Positions 20,457 to 31,238 of a DNA stretch of 64,000 nucleotides are shown here, piece by piece (position 1 is the first letter of the stretch; each line of letters starts with the position of its first letter). A program made the translations under genes and the position numbers. The notes beneath the pieces were generated by a model. It was not told the DNA's origin. It saw nothing but the letters and a program-made list of their open reading frames with translations, and made no database searches. Source of the DNA: Auriscalpium vulgare (lineage: Eukaryota; Basidiomycota; Agaricomycetes; Russulales; Auriscalpiaceae); NCBI GenBank assembly GCA_019915015.1, contig JAHBBC010000021.1, positions 682,001-746,000 of the forward strand, written 5' to 3'.

Positions 20457-23400
20457 ATGAATGGCTCACACGACCCCCACGGCCACAAACGCACCTCCAT
20501 AACACAGCTCCTGAATCCAGTCGCCGCGACCCCCGGGCCTGCGCTCGACGCACACACCGCCTTCCCAAACAGCTCAAACTACTCGAACAACCAATACTTT
20601 GCCCACCACCAGATGCCTCCTCTCCCATACCAGCCTGCCGCAGCTCAGCCAGCTCATTTCAAGCTCACCGCAGCGAGCTGGGAAGCGAACGGCTCGGAGC
20701 GGAGGAGGCAAGAGATCGCGTATCCGCCCCCCAACTACCCCCAGTCGGGAAACGCGCCCCCCGGAATGTATCCGGAGCATTCTCCACGAGTGAATAGGCC
20801 GAGGGAGGATGCGGCGCAGCAGCAGTACGAGCCGCCAGTGTGGCAAAACGGGGTGTCTCACGAGGCCAACGTCCCCTCCTACAACCAGTACTCGGACGAA
20901 CGAACCCGTGAGTTATCAGTCTTGCTCACCCTAGTACTGTGCTATTAAAGCTCGCATCAGCAGCCGCTGAAGTACCGCCAGCAGCAGGTGCATCATCGTA
21001 TTCCAGTCCGCGAAGCGACTCTGCGTATCATCGACAACAAGACGGGCATGCTCCATCTTATCTTCCTCAGCAAGCACAGAGTGCTCCTGTTGAAGGTATG
21101 ACGCGCGTTGCATGTCGAGTTTTGACCATTCATCATATGTGCTGCAGCATGGCAGCATGGGGAGCGCGCGTCTCTGCGCGTGGTCGCACGGAACACTCAG
21201 GGTCCCGCGCCTCCGTTGCAGCAATATCGTGCACCTGCGCCACAGTATTACCACCCTCATACCGTCCCGGCGCCCATGCCTTATAATGTTGGGCCGTATC
21301 CGGGGCCCCCTTCGGCCCCAGGATCGGCCGCCGTACCTCCGCCTACACAGCCTACACCCCCGACACCCTCACCCGCTCCTACTCCCTCTCAGACTCGAAA
21401 ACGGTCGCCCCCGCACGCAGAATTGGAGGACACGAATGGCTTCAAAGCAAAGAAGGCCAAAACGACAAGGGGAAAGTCCAGTGCAGACAATGGTGCCGGT
21501 GCGTATACTGCGGATGGCCGTTTCACACGTGATCTGATCGCCTTGCCGTGCAGGTGGATCGAGGCGTGGCTATAACGCGAAGAAACGCAGCGAGGCAGCC
21601 CAAATTGCGGCGCAAAATGGTGCGTCGCTCTATCTGACGCTCGCAGAAGTTGTTTCATGTTCTTCATTAATAGCTCAACTACTGCCGAATGTCTCCTACG
21701 CCTCAATGGGAATTGACAAAGGAAAGCAGAAGGCGTTGGATGGTACGTTCCCTAGATATGTTGCTCTTCCCAGCTGGCAATAGCTCATTGACAACGCATC
21801 AGGGGCACCATCTTCCGAGTCGCAAGGTCAACTGCATCCTGAGTTGCAATTTGCTCGATGCATGTCGAATCGATACAAGTCTGAGAATTTCCCACGATGT
21901 GTGTCTTGTACGCGGCGTTGGGCCGGCGACACTTGCCGCTTTCAAGGCATCCGGTTCTTCCTAAAGGACGAAGGCCAGAATATTGTCGGCATCAGCTTCG
22001 TGGAGCATCAAAAGGCAGACGCGCCCAGTATGAACTTTCCCAATCGATGGAACCGCTCACTTGACCGGACCCATATTTACGAGATCAAGGTGTGTACGCT
22101 ATGTACCGGACGTCTTGCTGAATTAATGCGGGCGATGAGCAGCGGACTGTAGCGCATGCCTTGCTGCCCACATTACAAGAGGAGCTCAAGCACCTCAACA
22201 TGCCTGCAATCATCCGGCGTCCTCGAGAAAGCGATGTTCGGGCCACGTGTGGTACGTCTTTTTGCTGCGAGTTGACCGGCTAAATCTAGATCACTGATTC
22301 TATTCTAGATACATGCATGACATCGATATTCTCTTCGTCATGGATGTGTCGCCAATGCGGACGGGAAGCGTGCGCAGAATGCTTTGCCAAGGTCCGTGAA
22401 CTGACGCAGAACCGCCCAGGCGCTACCGACGGCGAGATTGCGGCTTTGCAGGCGAAGCGGGAGTCGCATGCCCATACTAACCCGTTCTTCTTGTCTTGCA
22501 CCCGTCGCAATGAACACCAATACTCGGAGTTCTCGCCGATGTCGAGGTTCTGCAAGGATGAGCTCGTTCAGGTCATCCATGACATGGAGGAGCTTCTGGA
22601 GAATCTGAAGCGGGAAAAGGAAGCATCTACCATAGCCAGTGGCAGCGACCTCGAGTCCTCCCTGTCTGGCGAAGAAACGGTGGCATCGACCCCGCTGACA
22701 TGGTCTGGAGGGGCTGCAGGGGCTGCAGCTCCTGTAGTCATTTCAGCCGACCCGTTGCTCCCGTCGAACAGTGTCGATGAGAACGACCCAGGATTGCCGT
22801 CTCACACGATGCCGTCCTACGCAGACGGAACTTTGACGGAGGAGGAGTTCCGGAAAGTGTGGAAGAAGGGCATTCCACTAATGGTAACCGGCGTGCTGGA
22901 CAAATTCCAGATCAAATGGAACCCCAGCTACTTCATGCAGAAGTACCAGTCGCAGACTTGCTCAATCGTCGAGTGTCAAACGGATGCGAACAAGCGGGTC
23001 ACGGTCGGCGAGTTTTTCAAGATGTTCGGCGCATACGAGGGCCGCACGGAGTGCTGGAAGCTGAAGGACTGGCCGTCATCCACGGACTTCAAGACAGCAT
23101 TCCCCGAGCTATACGAGGATTTCAGCAAAGCAGTTCCGATGCCGAACTACTGCCGCCGTGACGGGGTACTGAATATTGCGTCGCACTTCCCTGCGAACAC
23201 AGTGGCGCCAGACCTTGGTGAGTGGGGGAAGCGCGGGTTAACTTCTGCGGCATGAGGCTGACAGCTTGAGCAGGGCCCAAGATGTACAATGCCATGTCGA
23301 CGTCGCAGGCACAGGGGTCTAAGGGCTCGACGCGGCTGCATATGGACATGGCGGACGCGGTGAACATCATGCTGCATACGGAGCCGCGGGCGGACGGTTC

Positions 23401-23891
23401 GCCAGGAGTGGCTGCGTGGGATCTGTTTCGGTGGGAGGACGCGGACAAGCTACGCAAGTTCCTTCGTCGACGGAACAACACCACGGCGACGCATCAAGAT
23501 CCCATCCACACGCAGCAGATCTACCTGGACGCGACGCTTAGGAGAGAATTGCACGATGAGTACGGGGTGAAGAGCTACCGCGTGTATCAAGCGCCTGGGG
23601 AGGCGGTGTTCATTCCTGCGGGATGCGCGCACCAGGTGCGTGTTGCGTGTCGTGTTTGGTGGAGACGGTGCTGACGGAGGGATGTGTGGTGAGGTTGCGA
23701 ACCTGTCAGACACGATCAAGGTTGCGATTGACTTTGTGAGCCCGGAGAACATTGAGCGGTGTGAGAAGTTGACGGGGGAGTTCCGGGAGCAGAACCAGAG
23801 CATGGTGTGGAAGGAGGATGTGCTGCAGCTGCGTACGATGATGTGGTTTGCGTGGCTCTCGTGCACACGGCAGGAGGCGGAGATGGTGTAG
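20457..23891 (+). CDS. JmjC-domain histone demethylase, KDM3/JHDM2-like
   Basis: Fe(II)/2-oxoglutarate dioxygenase predicted to demethylate histone lysine (H3K9 in the KDM3 family) in the nucleus. A long low-complexity Pro/Gln/Ser region (MNGSHDPHGHKRTSITQLLN start) is followed by cysteine-rich segments FPRCVSCTRRWAGDTCRF and DTCMTSIFSSSWMCRQCGRE with CAEC, which resemble the KDM3 zinc finger. The JmjC core follows: FRKVWKKGIPLMVTGVLDKF, VGEFFKMFGAYEGR, LPNYC-like PMPNYCRRDGVLNIASHFP, then the iron site TRLHMDMADAVNIM (His and Asp). After an intron near 23636-23690 the core continues with AGCAHQVANLSDTIKVAIDF (distal His) and the end FREQNQSMVWKEDVLQLRTM. The iron-binding triad is complete, so activity is likely. 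Several introns lie in the N-terminal half and one at about 23219-23276. Substrate specificity is inferred from family only. Confidence 0.88.
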
Positions 23892-23986
23892 TGCAGTCAG
23901 TGTAGTGCAGTCAGTGTCAGGGCAGTGGTAGCGCACGTGATGACGTCAGACTCGCCCTCGCCGTCGCCGGCCTGCTCCCGACCGCC

Positions 23987-26308
23987 ATGCCCAAGCCGAC
24001 GCTGCTCCAGTCCCTGCTCGGCCGGCCGTCCCAGTCCTACGCGTTCCCCAAGGACATCGCCCGCCACTCCGCCAGACCCCACTTTGTCCGCGCCGCCGCC
24101 CCCGCCCACCCCATCCAACCCCCTTCCTCTCCCGACGACGACCACGGCAGCGACCACAGCGGCGGCGGCGACGGCGGCGGCGACGGCGACGGCGACTCCC
24201 TCTATCTCACCCCCCTCTCCTCTCCAGACCCCGCCCCCATGGCCGTCCTCCCCGACGAGCCGTCCTCCTCAGACTCATCAGACTCGTCCGCCGTCTCCTA
24301 TTCCACCAGCCCGACATCAGACGACACCCACAGGCGTGGTCCGCCCGCTCACCAGGCCTGGTCCAAGGAGGTCCGCTGGCTCGTCCCGTCCGCCGTCTCC
24401 TCCAAGCGCCCCGCCGTCTCACAGCACCATGCTGGTCCCCCAGAGCTCCCGCAGCCCCCGCCCCGGAAGCACCATCGCAGTCGCACCAGCTCTGGCCGCA
24501 CACGCGCCACCAAGGTGCATATGACTGCCCTGCTCGAGGAAGACGAGGATGTGGGAGACGCAGCTGCTCCGGCCCGCACCCCGTCGCTGACCCGCCCCCG
24601 CACGTCTGTCTCCCGCTCCAACTCCTTCACAGCCAGTGCACGGCCCAGTTCACGCTCATCGCATTCCCGCGCCACCTCATTTACATCCTACTCGTCCCAG
24701 CCTACCTCTCGAACTGTCGAGCTACCCGCACCTCTCCCAGAGGCTCCTACGCCTGCCCATGGCTACACCACTCTCACCCTGCCCAGGGCAACGTACAAGC
24801 CATCGGATCCGTGGCAAACCTTGGGAGGCGGGCGCATCGATCTCGCTCGGGAAGGGCGCGCTCAGGGTACCATGGCCTCCATCGAAGTCGTCGCCGGCTT
24901 GTCCCGCGGAAAGCGCGGCAGCACACGCAGAACACGCGAACTTAGCAGCGCCCTCGCGTTGTCCGCTCATCTCCCTCCTCCCTCATTCGTGCGCAACTCG
25001 CATGTGTTGGTGCAGGTATATGCGATCGGACTAGAGGAGCTCGACAAGACCATCGTCCAGGAGAAAGTGTGCGACGGCAAAAGTGCCGGGTTTGTGCCCG
25101 GCCGATCTGTCGTTGGGCGGGTCGTGGAATGCGGCTGGGAAGTCAGAGGTGAAGTTGTGAACAAGGGAGATTGGGTTGTTGGCATGCTGGACGTCAAGAA
25201 GGTGCGTTTTCCCTCTATTTTGGAACGAGATTTTGTTGATTCCGCTCATCAGTGCGGCGCCCTCGCAGAGTTCGTGCTCCTCGATCGACATCGTGTCCAA
25301 CGAGTTCCTCAGCCCGTGCTGCCATCGCCCACCCTCTTCCCTTCCGCCTTGCCTCCCCCCGTCATAACGCGCCGTCTCACTCTCGAGGCGCTCGCCCTTC
25401 TCCCAGCTCTCGGTGTGCCTGCACATCGGGCAGTGCGGACGTACACTGCCAGTCTGCCCAGTCTCGCATCAGATGGTGGTCTTCGAGGAACCGCTGTCGT
25501 TTTGCGAGCCCAAGACGGCGTCGGAGGCCTTGCCACGCTCATGCTTTGCGCTCTCGGCGTCCGCGTTCTCGCGCACATCGATCCGAGCGTCTTTGGGCTT
25601 CCCGAACCCTCTCCCGAGGACCAACCCCTCTTACTGTGGGGTGTCGCGGACGATGCGCGCGCCGCGCGAGGAAACTCATGTTTCAACGAGGTGTGCGGGC
25701 GGCTACGGCAGGCGGGTGTCGCAGGGATCTGTGTGGGCAGTCCCACCGACGTCCTTGCACGCTTGGCAGAAATGAAGGGTGATGTCGACTTTGTGCTCGA
25801 CACTGTGGGTGGGCGTGTTGTATGGTCGGCGGCACAGGTGATACTCGCCCGAGCGGCCCCAGGACGCGGGGACGCTCAGTTTACAACGGTGGTAGGCGAG
25901 GGCCACGCGATCCCGAGCGCACAAGACCATTGGCGTGCGGGTGTGCGTAGCTGGAGGCGCGCTATTGGCCCAGGGACGACTTCCACTTCTTCCTCGTCCT
26001 CGTCCACATCGCCGTCATCCGAGTCGCCGCCAAAGGAGAAAAAAGGGCGACGCAAGGAGAAGCCACGCCCCGTTGCCTACTCGTGGGTGTCGTGCGTCGC
26101 GGACGTCGATTTCGAAGGTGGAGACGTGCGCGAAGCGCTCGGGGCTGTCCTCGGCCTTGTCGAGAGTGGGGTCGTGCGCCTCGACCAGTTGATTGGGGGC
26201 GCCGTTTACGGCGCTGGGCGTGTGCTGCCTTTCGAACGTGCTCACGAGGCCTTCGGCGGTGCAATTCTAGAAGGCGGTGGGACGGCGGTTGTTAGAGTCG
26301 TCGTGTGA
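23987..26308 (+). CDS. Quinone-oxidoreductase-like (MDR, GroES-fold) protein with long Ser/Pro N-terminus
   Basis: Member of the medium-chain dehydrogenase/reductase superfamily, possibly of the yeast Ast1/Ast2 kind (a membrane-raft protein of Pma1 sorting); the function here is not established. About 260 residues of Ser/Pro/Arg-rich, probably disordered sequence precede the GroES-like domain: SHVLVQVYAIGLEELDKTIV, FVPGRSVVGRVVECGWEVRG, VNKGDWVVGML. An apparent 51-base intron (about 25201-25251, gtgcgt...catcag) keeps the frame open; removing it joins LDVKK to CGALAEFVLLDRHRVQRVP. The Rossmann part follows: LLPALGVPAHRAVRTY, GTAVVLRAQDGVGGLATLML, DVDFVLDTVGGRVVWSA. It ends EGGGTAVVRVVV. The GVGG coenzyme motif is present, but classical catalytic Zn ligands are not evident. 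The start at 23987 lies 95 bases after the JmjC stop, so the intergenic space is very short. Confidence 0.75.
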   Translation: MPKPTLLQSLLGRPSQSYAFPKDIARHSARPHFVRAAAPAHPIQPPSSPDDDHGSDHSGGGDGGGDGDGDSLYLTPLSSPDPAPMAVLPDEPSSSDSSDSSAVSYSTSPTSDDTHRRGPPAHQAWSKEVRWLVPSAVSSKRPAVSQHHAGPPELPQPPPRKHHRSRTSSGRTRATKVHMTALLEEDEDVGDAAAPARTPSLTRPRTSVSRSNSFTASARPSSRSSHSRATSFTSYSSQPTSRTVELPAPLPEAPTPAHGYTTLTLPRATYKPSDPWQTLGGGRIDLAREGRAQGTMASIEVVAGLSRGKRGSTRRTRELSSALALSAHLPPPSFVRNSHVLVQVYAIGLEELDKTIVQEKVCDGKSAGFVPGRSVVGRVVECGWEVRGEVVNKGDWVVGMLDVKKVRFPSILERDFVDSAHQCGALAEFVLLDRHRVQRVPQPVLPSPTLFPSALPPPVITRRLTLEALALLPALGVPAHRAVRTYTASLPSLASDGGLRGTAVVLRAQDGVGGLATLMLCALGVRVLAHIDPSVFGLPEPSPEDQPLLLWGVADDARAARGNSCFNEVCGRLRQAGVAGICVGSPTDVLARLAEMKGDVDFVLDTVGGRVVWSAAQVILARAAPGRGDAQFTTVVGEGHAIPSAQDHWRAGVRSWRRAIGPGTTSTSSSSSSTSPSSESPPKEKKGRRKEKPRPVAYSWVSCVADVDFEGGDVREALGAVLGLVESGVVRLDQLIGGAVYGAGRVLPFERAHEAFGGAILEGGGTAVVRVVV

Positions 26309-26697
26309 CCAGCAGGTGCATGATGCGGACGTCGTATCTATAGACGAGTGGACGATTGCGACATCGACATTGCACAGCACATTTTTGCTTTCACATTTGC
26401 TTTTGGTTGTGCATATCTCACGCGTGATTTTATTCATATCAACATCAACACACATATACGGTGATATTTGCATGCGCATGGTCTACTTATGATGTTGTAT
26501 TCATGATAATTTTGTTGTTGTTCTACACGCTCCTCAAATGGCGAGCAGGGCCGCCGTTGTAATCGACCGTACTACATACACATAGACTTCCGAATTTCAC
26601 TTAGCACATCGTCTGATCGCTGTCTCGAAACCTTGTGCAAGACGTCTAGTACTTCAAGCATACGTAGTGCGCGGTCGCTAGAATTTATTTTGTATGG
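26309..26697. other. Convergent 3' region
   Basis: About 390 AT-richer bases between two convergent genes (MDR-like plus, Nug1 minus). It would hold both 3' UTRs and terminators. T-rich runs near 26380-26530 fit this. No gene was seen. Confidence 0.5.
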
Positions 26698-28900
26698 CTA
26701 GAAGAATTTTGTGAAGTCATACTCCCCCACGGCCCCAGCCTTCTTTACATCTGGTTTTGCCTTGCTCTTAGCCGCAGGCGAGGGTTTCTCCGCTTTATAG
26801 GGCTTTGATGGCAATTTTCGTCGCACTGGTGGGGCTTTTGATTTCGCAGACTTGGCAGGCGTGGCGGCGAACGACACCTTTTTCGAAGGAGGGGTGGGGG
26901 CGGACTTGAATGACGGGCGTTTTCGTTTGAGGGCGAAGACGGGCTCGTCATCACTGCCCTCTTCTTCCACGATCTCCTCATCTTCTTCCCCTTCCTCCTC
27001 CGAACTGTCTTCCTTGAGAGACACTTCTCCTACACCGACAGCCACGGCTTCTTCAACATCGCTTTCGTCCTCTGCGTTTCCGCCGTCGGCCATCCAGGGC
27101 GCAGCCAGCGCGATAGGACGCGTGTCCACCTCGCCAGCAACGAGCCTGACAAGCCCCGCACTCCGACGCGCCTCCTTCCGCGGTGTGAGCTTCTCCAATA
27201 CCGCGTTATCAGAGTCCGTGGCAGGGGCACTAGTGTTCGACGGCAGGGGTGCGGCATAGCGTGGCAGCTTGCCGGTGCTCCAGTCGCGCAGGACGAATCG
27301 TGATGCTCCTGTTAGGTCGAGCACGCCGCCGCGCTTGACGAAGCCATTCGCGCGCGCGACGCCGGCCAGGAAGGCAGCGACGTCACCTTTCGCGAAGGCA
27401 GGGAGGTTGTAGAAGAGCATGAGGTCTTCCGTGCTGGCGCGCGAGACGATGTGCTCCACTATGAGCACAGGTCAGACTCTACGGCTGAGTGCGGCACAAC
27501 GCGGGAGAGGGGCTTACCGGCAGGTAGTGGGTCCTTGAGGCGGTCAACCCGACCCTTGTTGCGCAGTAGAATATCCTGCACACGAAGACCCTCCCGCTGC
27601 TCTGAGGGCTCGTCGGCGGCACCCGAGTAGTCCCATGCGATGCCGGGCGTGTCGATAAGCCTAATCGAGTCCAACGACACCTCCTGTGCATGCGTGGTAG
27701 TTGTCGGACCGCGGCTCGATGAGGAAGGCATGTAGATAGGAAGGAGCGTCCGGCGGAGGAGGGAGTTGATAAACGAGCTTTTGCCAGCCTATTTTGGGGA
27801 TGGTCAACGATAAGTTTTATTTTCAAAATTGCCTGGAGTGCGTACATTGGTGAGGCCAACAACTGCCACGTCGAGCGGCTCGTCGCCAGACTTCTCCTGC
27901 GCCCACTGCCGCAGCTGTTGTAAAGCGGGGCCTGCACCCCAGGCGTCGTTGACCGGCTGCTTCTTTTTACCCTTTGGGTCGGGCGTTGGGGAGGTAGAGG
28001 GTAGCAGTGGCGAAGCAGAGCGGAAGATAACGGTGGGGTGGAAGGCACGAAGTTGAGATGCCCAGGACGCGACGACCTCGCGGGGACATGTATCTAGAAA
28101 CATTGACTTGAGCAGGCACATCAAACTAAATGCAAGGCACGCACCGATCTTGTTGAGCACGAAGAGCAGCTTCTTGCCAGGCTTGCCCTGCACGTACGCC
28201 TCCAAGGCGGAGCTGCGGTATGCTTGAGGGTCCCGTGCATCGAGCACTTCCACCACCACGTCTGCGCGGTCCAGCACAGATTGAAGATTTGGCAGTTCCG
28301 GGTTGATGAGGATGGGCACGTCATCTTCTGCATCGTCTGCCGCCGCGACTGTCGGTGCCTTCTCCTTCTCATTACCACTTAATCGGCTGCTGCCGAGCGT
28401 GATGATTCCGTCAAAGCCTGAAGCATCGCCGGGCTCGAGCGAAGCAGCTCTGTCTGACGTGTCTTTTACACCAGCAGTGGCCTTCTGCCCTTTACTGGCC
28501 CTGTTCTCGTCCTTTCGCCGTTGCTTTTCTTCAGCAGCCTAGTGAGAGAGTCAGCACGCAAAGCGGTCGTGTAGAAGAGGCGCACATACCAGTCTCCGCT
28601 GCTCCGCAACCTCAGCAAGGATGCGGTCCTTATACGGGAAGTTATTCGGGATGCCTGGGTCCTTCTGCGTCTCTGCGACCCGTCGACAAAGCTCTAGACA
28701 GAGGGGCGTAAGTCACATACTGCTTTTCCAGGTTACGTCCTTCTTCGCAGCTTTCTTTGACTTCTTCCTGCTCTCCGAGACTTTCTTCTTGATCTCCGAC
28801 CGGCGTTTGGTGGTCCCTCGCCTGCTAGTTTCTACCAATGTCCGTCTACCTATATCAGATGGGATGCAAGGCAAGACGCACCTTTCCGTATTCTGGGCAT
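26698..28900 (-). CDS. nug1: Nucleolar GTPase Nug1/Grn1 (nucleostemin/GNL3 family)
   Basis: Circularly permuted GTPase for maturation and export of the large ribosomal subunit precursor, in the nucleolus. The start at 28900 gives MPRIRK; splicing at 28893/28852 joins it to GRRTLVETSRRGTTKRRSEI and the basic GN3L/Grn1 domain KKKVSESRKKSKKAAKKDVT. The permuted motif order is visible. First is G4 (FVLNKI followed after an intron by DTCPREVV), preceded by DVVVEVLDARDPQAYRSS. Then comes G1 as VVGLTN plus AGKSSFINSLLRRT, spliced across an intron at about 27788-27845. G3 is RLIDTPGIAWDY. C-terminal to the GTPase is the LMLFYNLPAFAKGDVAAFLA helical part with GGVLDLTGASRFVLRDW. An acidic/basic tail ends GAVGEYDFTKFF. 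Assignment to the Grn1/nucleostemin rather than Nog2 branch rests on the N-terminal domain. Confidence 0.9.
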
Positions 28901-30003
28901 TGCTATGCGGGGATTGGGAGGGTTTGCAGCGGGCAGCGAGCACGAATGCTCACTTTTTGCTTACATAATTTCGTAGCGGCGCGGCGGGCGCCGGTTCGCT
29001 ATGATAATGTTTCGTTTGAGGATTGCTGTTTGAGACAAGTTTGAGAAGCTTTCTTGGAGGTATTTCGACGGACAACCAAGCAACTGTATGACCAGCATGT
29101 CAATAAGTAGAGCAACAGGTTGCCGGAGGTGGATTAACGACGACCACAACGAATGGCAGATATGTACGAGTGACGACATTAATCTACGAAGGAGTCGTAA
29201 ATGTATTGCTCACTAACCTCCCACGGGTCGCAGCTTGTACTTTAACTTATGGAGGACACGTTCGAGCTCTGATTATAAAGCCGTAGCGCGTACATAGCCA
29301 CTCTGTCTCGGACACTTGAGAAAGGTCGCCAGACACGTCGTCAGGCAGACGGTCTCTCTTTCTCACTTCGCGAAGTCGGGGACACGCTACGATCACACGG
29401 CAACGCGGTGCGGCATATATATGTTTTAGACAGACAAACTACACGACAACATGGGCAAGCAAAGCGCACAAACGCCCGAGGGAACAGACAGCGACGCAGA
29501 CAGTCCACTCACCGCAGTATACTTTGACGTCGTAACCAGGAGCGGGCGGCAGTAACCACTTCTGTGGCCAGAGTCAGCCGGCGTTGCGACATTCACATAC
29601 CTGTCCGGGGCCGCAACCGGGGCGCGGACGACGCAACGTCCTCACGCCGGCAATATTCCGTCTTTCATGGCAGGGCCGTGTTCGCGATGTTCCCAAACGG
29701 CGCCAATTAGACAAGGGGATTATTCAGCGGTCTTGTCCTTGCAACAAACGTAGAGAGGACTACAAGAAACAGGCGCATATCGAAGGAAACTTGAGAACTT
29801 GTCTGTTGTGCTATCGTATGGAAGCCAGACTTCATGAGGAAGAAAAAATGGCACATTGACGTTTTGAAGTTGAAAAGCGACCCTCTTCAATCTCTTGACA
29901 CTGTTGCCCATGGCTTCACCTTGACCTGCTTTCTAGGCCGTCCTGACACTATGGAAGCCCACGGGTGCGCGAAGAGAATGAGAACGTGTCCTGACGAAGC
30001 ACC
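28901..30003. other. 1.1-kb intergenic region
   Basis: Lies between the Nug1 start and the Tra2-like stop, both minus strand, so it should contain the Nug1 promoter and the Tra2-like terminator. No conserved coding sequence was recognised. A 34-codon plus-strand ORF at 29451 follows a catatatatatg TATA-like run (29413-29423). A possible spliced small gene on the minus strand overlaps it (see findings). Confidence 0.45.
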
Positions 30004-31076
30004 TCACCAGCGAGACGAGTCGCCATTGGGCGCATCGTAGTCCCGAGCGGGGCGCGTAGGGCTACTTCCCCTAGGAGGGCTCCTCGAATAGCTGCGTCGC
30101 CGGCGGTAGTCAGGCGAGTACCTGCCGCTACGAGGAGGTGGGCTCCTGCGGTCGCGATCGCGGTCACGCCAGTCCCTGCTGTCGCGGCCATAGGGATCAC
30201 GGTCCCTGTCGCGGTCCGAGCCACGGCGGTAGTCACGGTCGCGGTCACGGTCACGGTCGCGATGCGAATCACGGCTATCGCGACCTCCGCCACCGCCGCC
30301 ACCACCACCACCACCGCCGCTATAGTAAGAGTCACGTCCACCCGCACGGCGATGACCCATGTATTCGCCAGGCGTCGGAGCGTGGGGCCTGTCGGTGACG
30401 GAGTAGTCAACACGAATTCGTCGCCCGTTGAGATCCTACGGCAAGATTAAGCTAGGAAAACAGCACCAGAAGAAGAATACGCACCAGGCCATTGAGCTCG
30501 GCGATACACCTGGTCGCTTCCTCGACTGTGCTCATTTTGATGAATCCAAAACCACGCGAGCGGTCAGACTGCTGACATCGGTGAGCTAAGGACGTTGATG
30601 TCAGAGCCCAAGCACATACCCTCTGGTCATAGACAATGGTAACTTTCTCGACCCGACCAAACTTGCCAAACTCGTCGTCAAGGTCCCTCTCAGTAGTGCG
30701 GATGCTGAGACCGAAGACGCCGAGTACATTGCTCGGGGTCGGGGCCTGTATGGAGGAGCGAGGTCAGTACAGAAGAGTCACCATGACGAGCGTGTACCTC
30801 TAGGCCTACCGCGGGGGCGTGAGGCGGGCGGCGAGGTGCGGGAGAGCGCCTGCGGTAGGGTGGGCTGCGATACCCCGAGCTGCGGACCGGCGACCTGGAG
30901 CGCGAGCGACCCCTGGGCGGCGGGTCACGCTCGCTGGGGGGTGCAGCGGGGGCGGCAGGTGGCGGCGCGTTGTAAGCGTCGGAGTAGGGGTCGACCGGGG
31001 GTGCGGCGGGTTCGCTGTACTGTGAGAGGGTCAGCGGGTCGACGGCGAGGCTGAGCGGGGAGGGCTGACTGACCAT
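30004..31076 (-). CDS. Tra2-like SR splicing factor (RS-RRM-RGG/RD)
   Basis: RNA-binding SR-related protein expected to act in the nucleus in splice-site or enhancer recognition. The start is [21 protein letters not shown] Pro-rich part and a first RS domain follow ([20 protein letters not shown]). The single RRM is [60 protein letters not shown] and [23 protein letters not shown]2 is LGVFGLS and RNP1 is SRGFGFIKM. The linker [13 protein letters not shown] is Tra2-like. The C-terminus carries a run of about 12 glycines (30296-30325) and many RD dipeptides ([14 protein letters not shown]), then [20 protein letters not shown]. Introns lie at about 30436-30483, 30570-30617 and 30745-30800. RS-RRM-RS architecture with that linker suggests transformer-2. 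It is head to head with eL18 at 162 bases. Confidence 0.88.
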
Positions 31077-31238
31077 GGTGGTGGTTCGGGTTGTGGCGAA
31101 GTTTGTTCGAGTTTGTGCCTTCCTCGTTGGACAGCGATTCAAAGTCCGTGCGGGAAACTCAAACGTAAGCAACTGCACAGTTGCCTTCAGCCTCCCGCTC
31201 GTCATCACAGCCGCAAACAACTCCCCCGCAAGACCAAG
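31077..31238. promoter_or_regulatory. Bidirectional promoter region, Tra2-like/eL18
   Basis: 162 bases separate the start codons of the Tra2-like gene (minus) and the ribosomal protein gene (plus). It must carry both core promoters. A CT/CA-rich segment lies just upstream of the eL18 ATG. No TATA box was recognised. Confidence 0.6.

Noticed and set aside
24207..24675. Minus-strand Arg/Gly-rich frames opposite the MDR-like gene
   Set aside because: Shadow frames of the Ser/Pro-rich N-terminal coding region.
29240..29270. B-box-like cgttcgagctc
   Set aside because: No A-box at the right distance and no acceptor-stem pairing.
29451..29555. 34-codon plus-strand ORF after a TATA-like run
   Set aside because: Short, charged, without similarity or splice extension; it can occur by chance in GC-rich DNA. 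Listed only in the spacer note.
30296..30325. CAC/CGC repeat as a microsatellite
   Set aside because: It encodes the glycine run of the Tra2-like protein on the minus strand and is explained by coding sequence.
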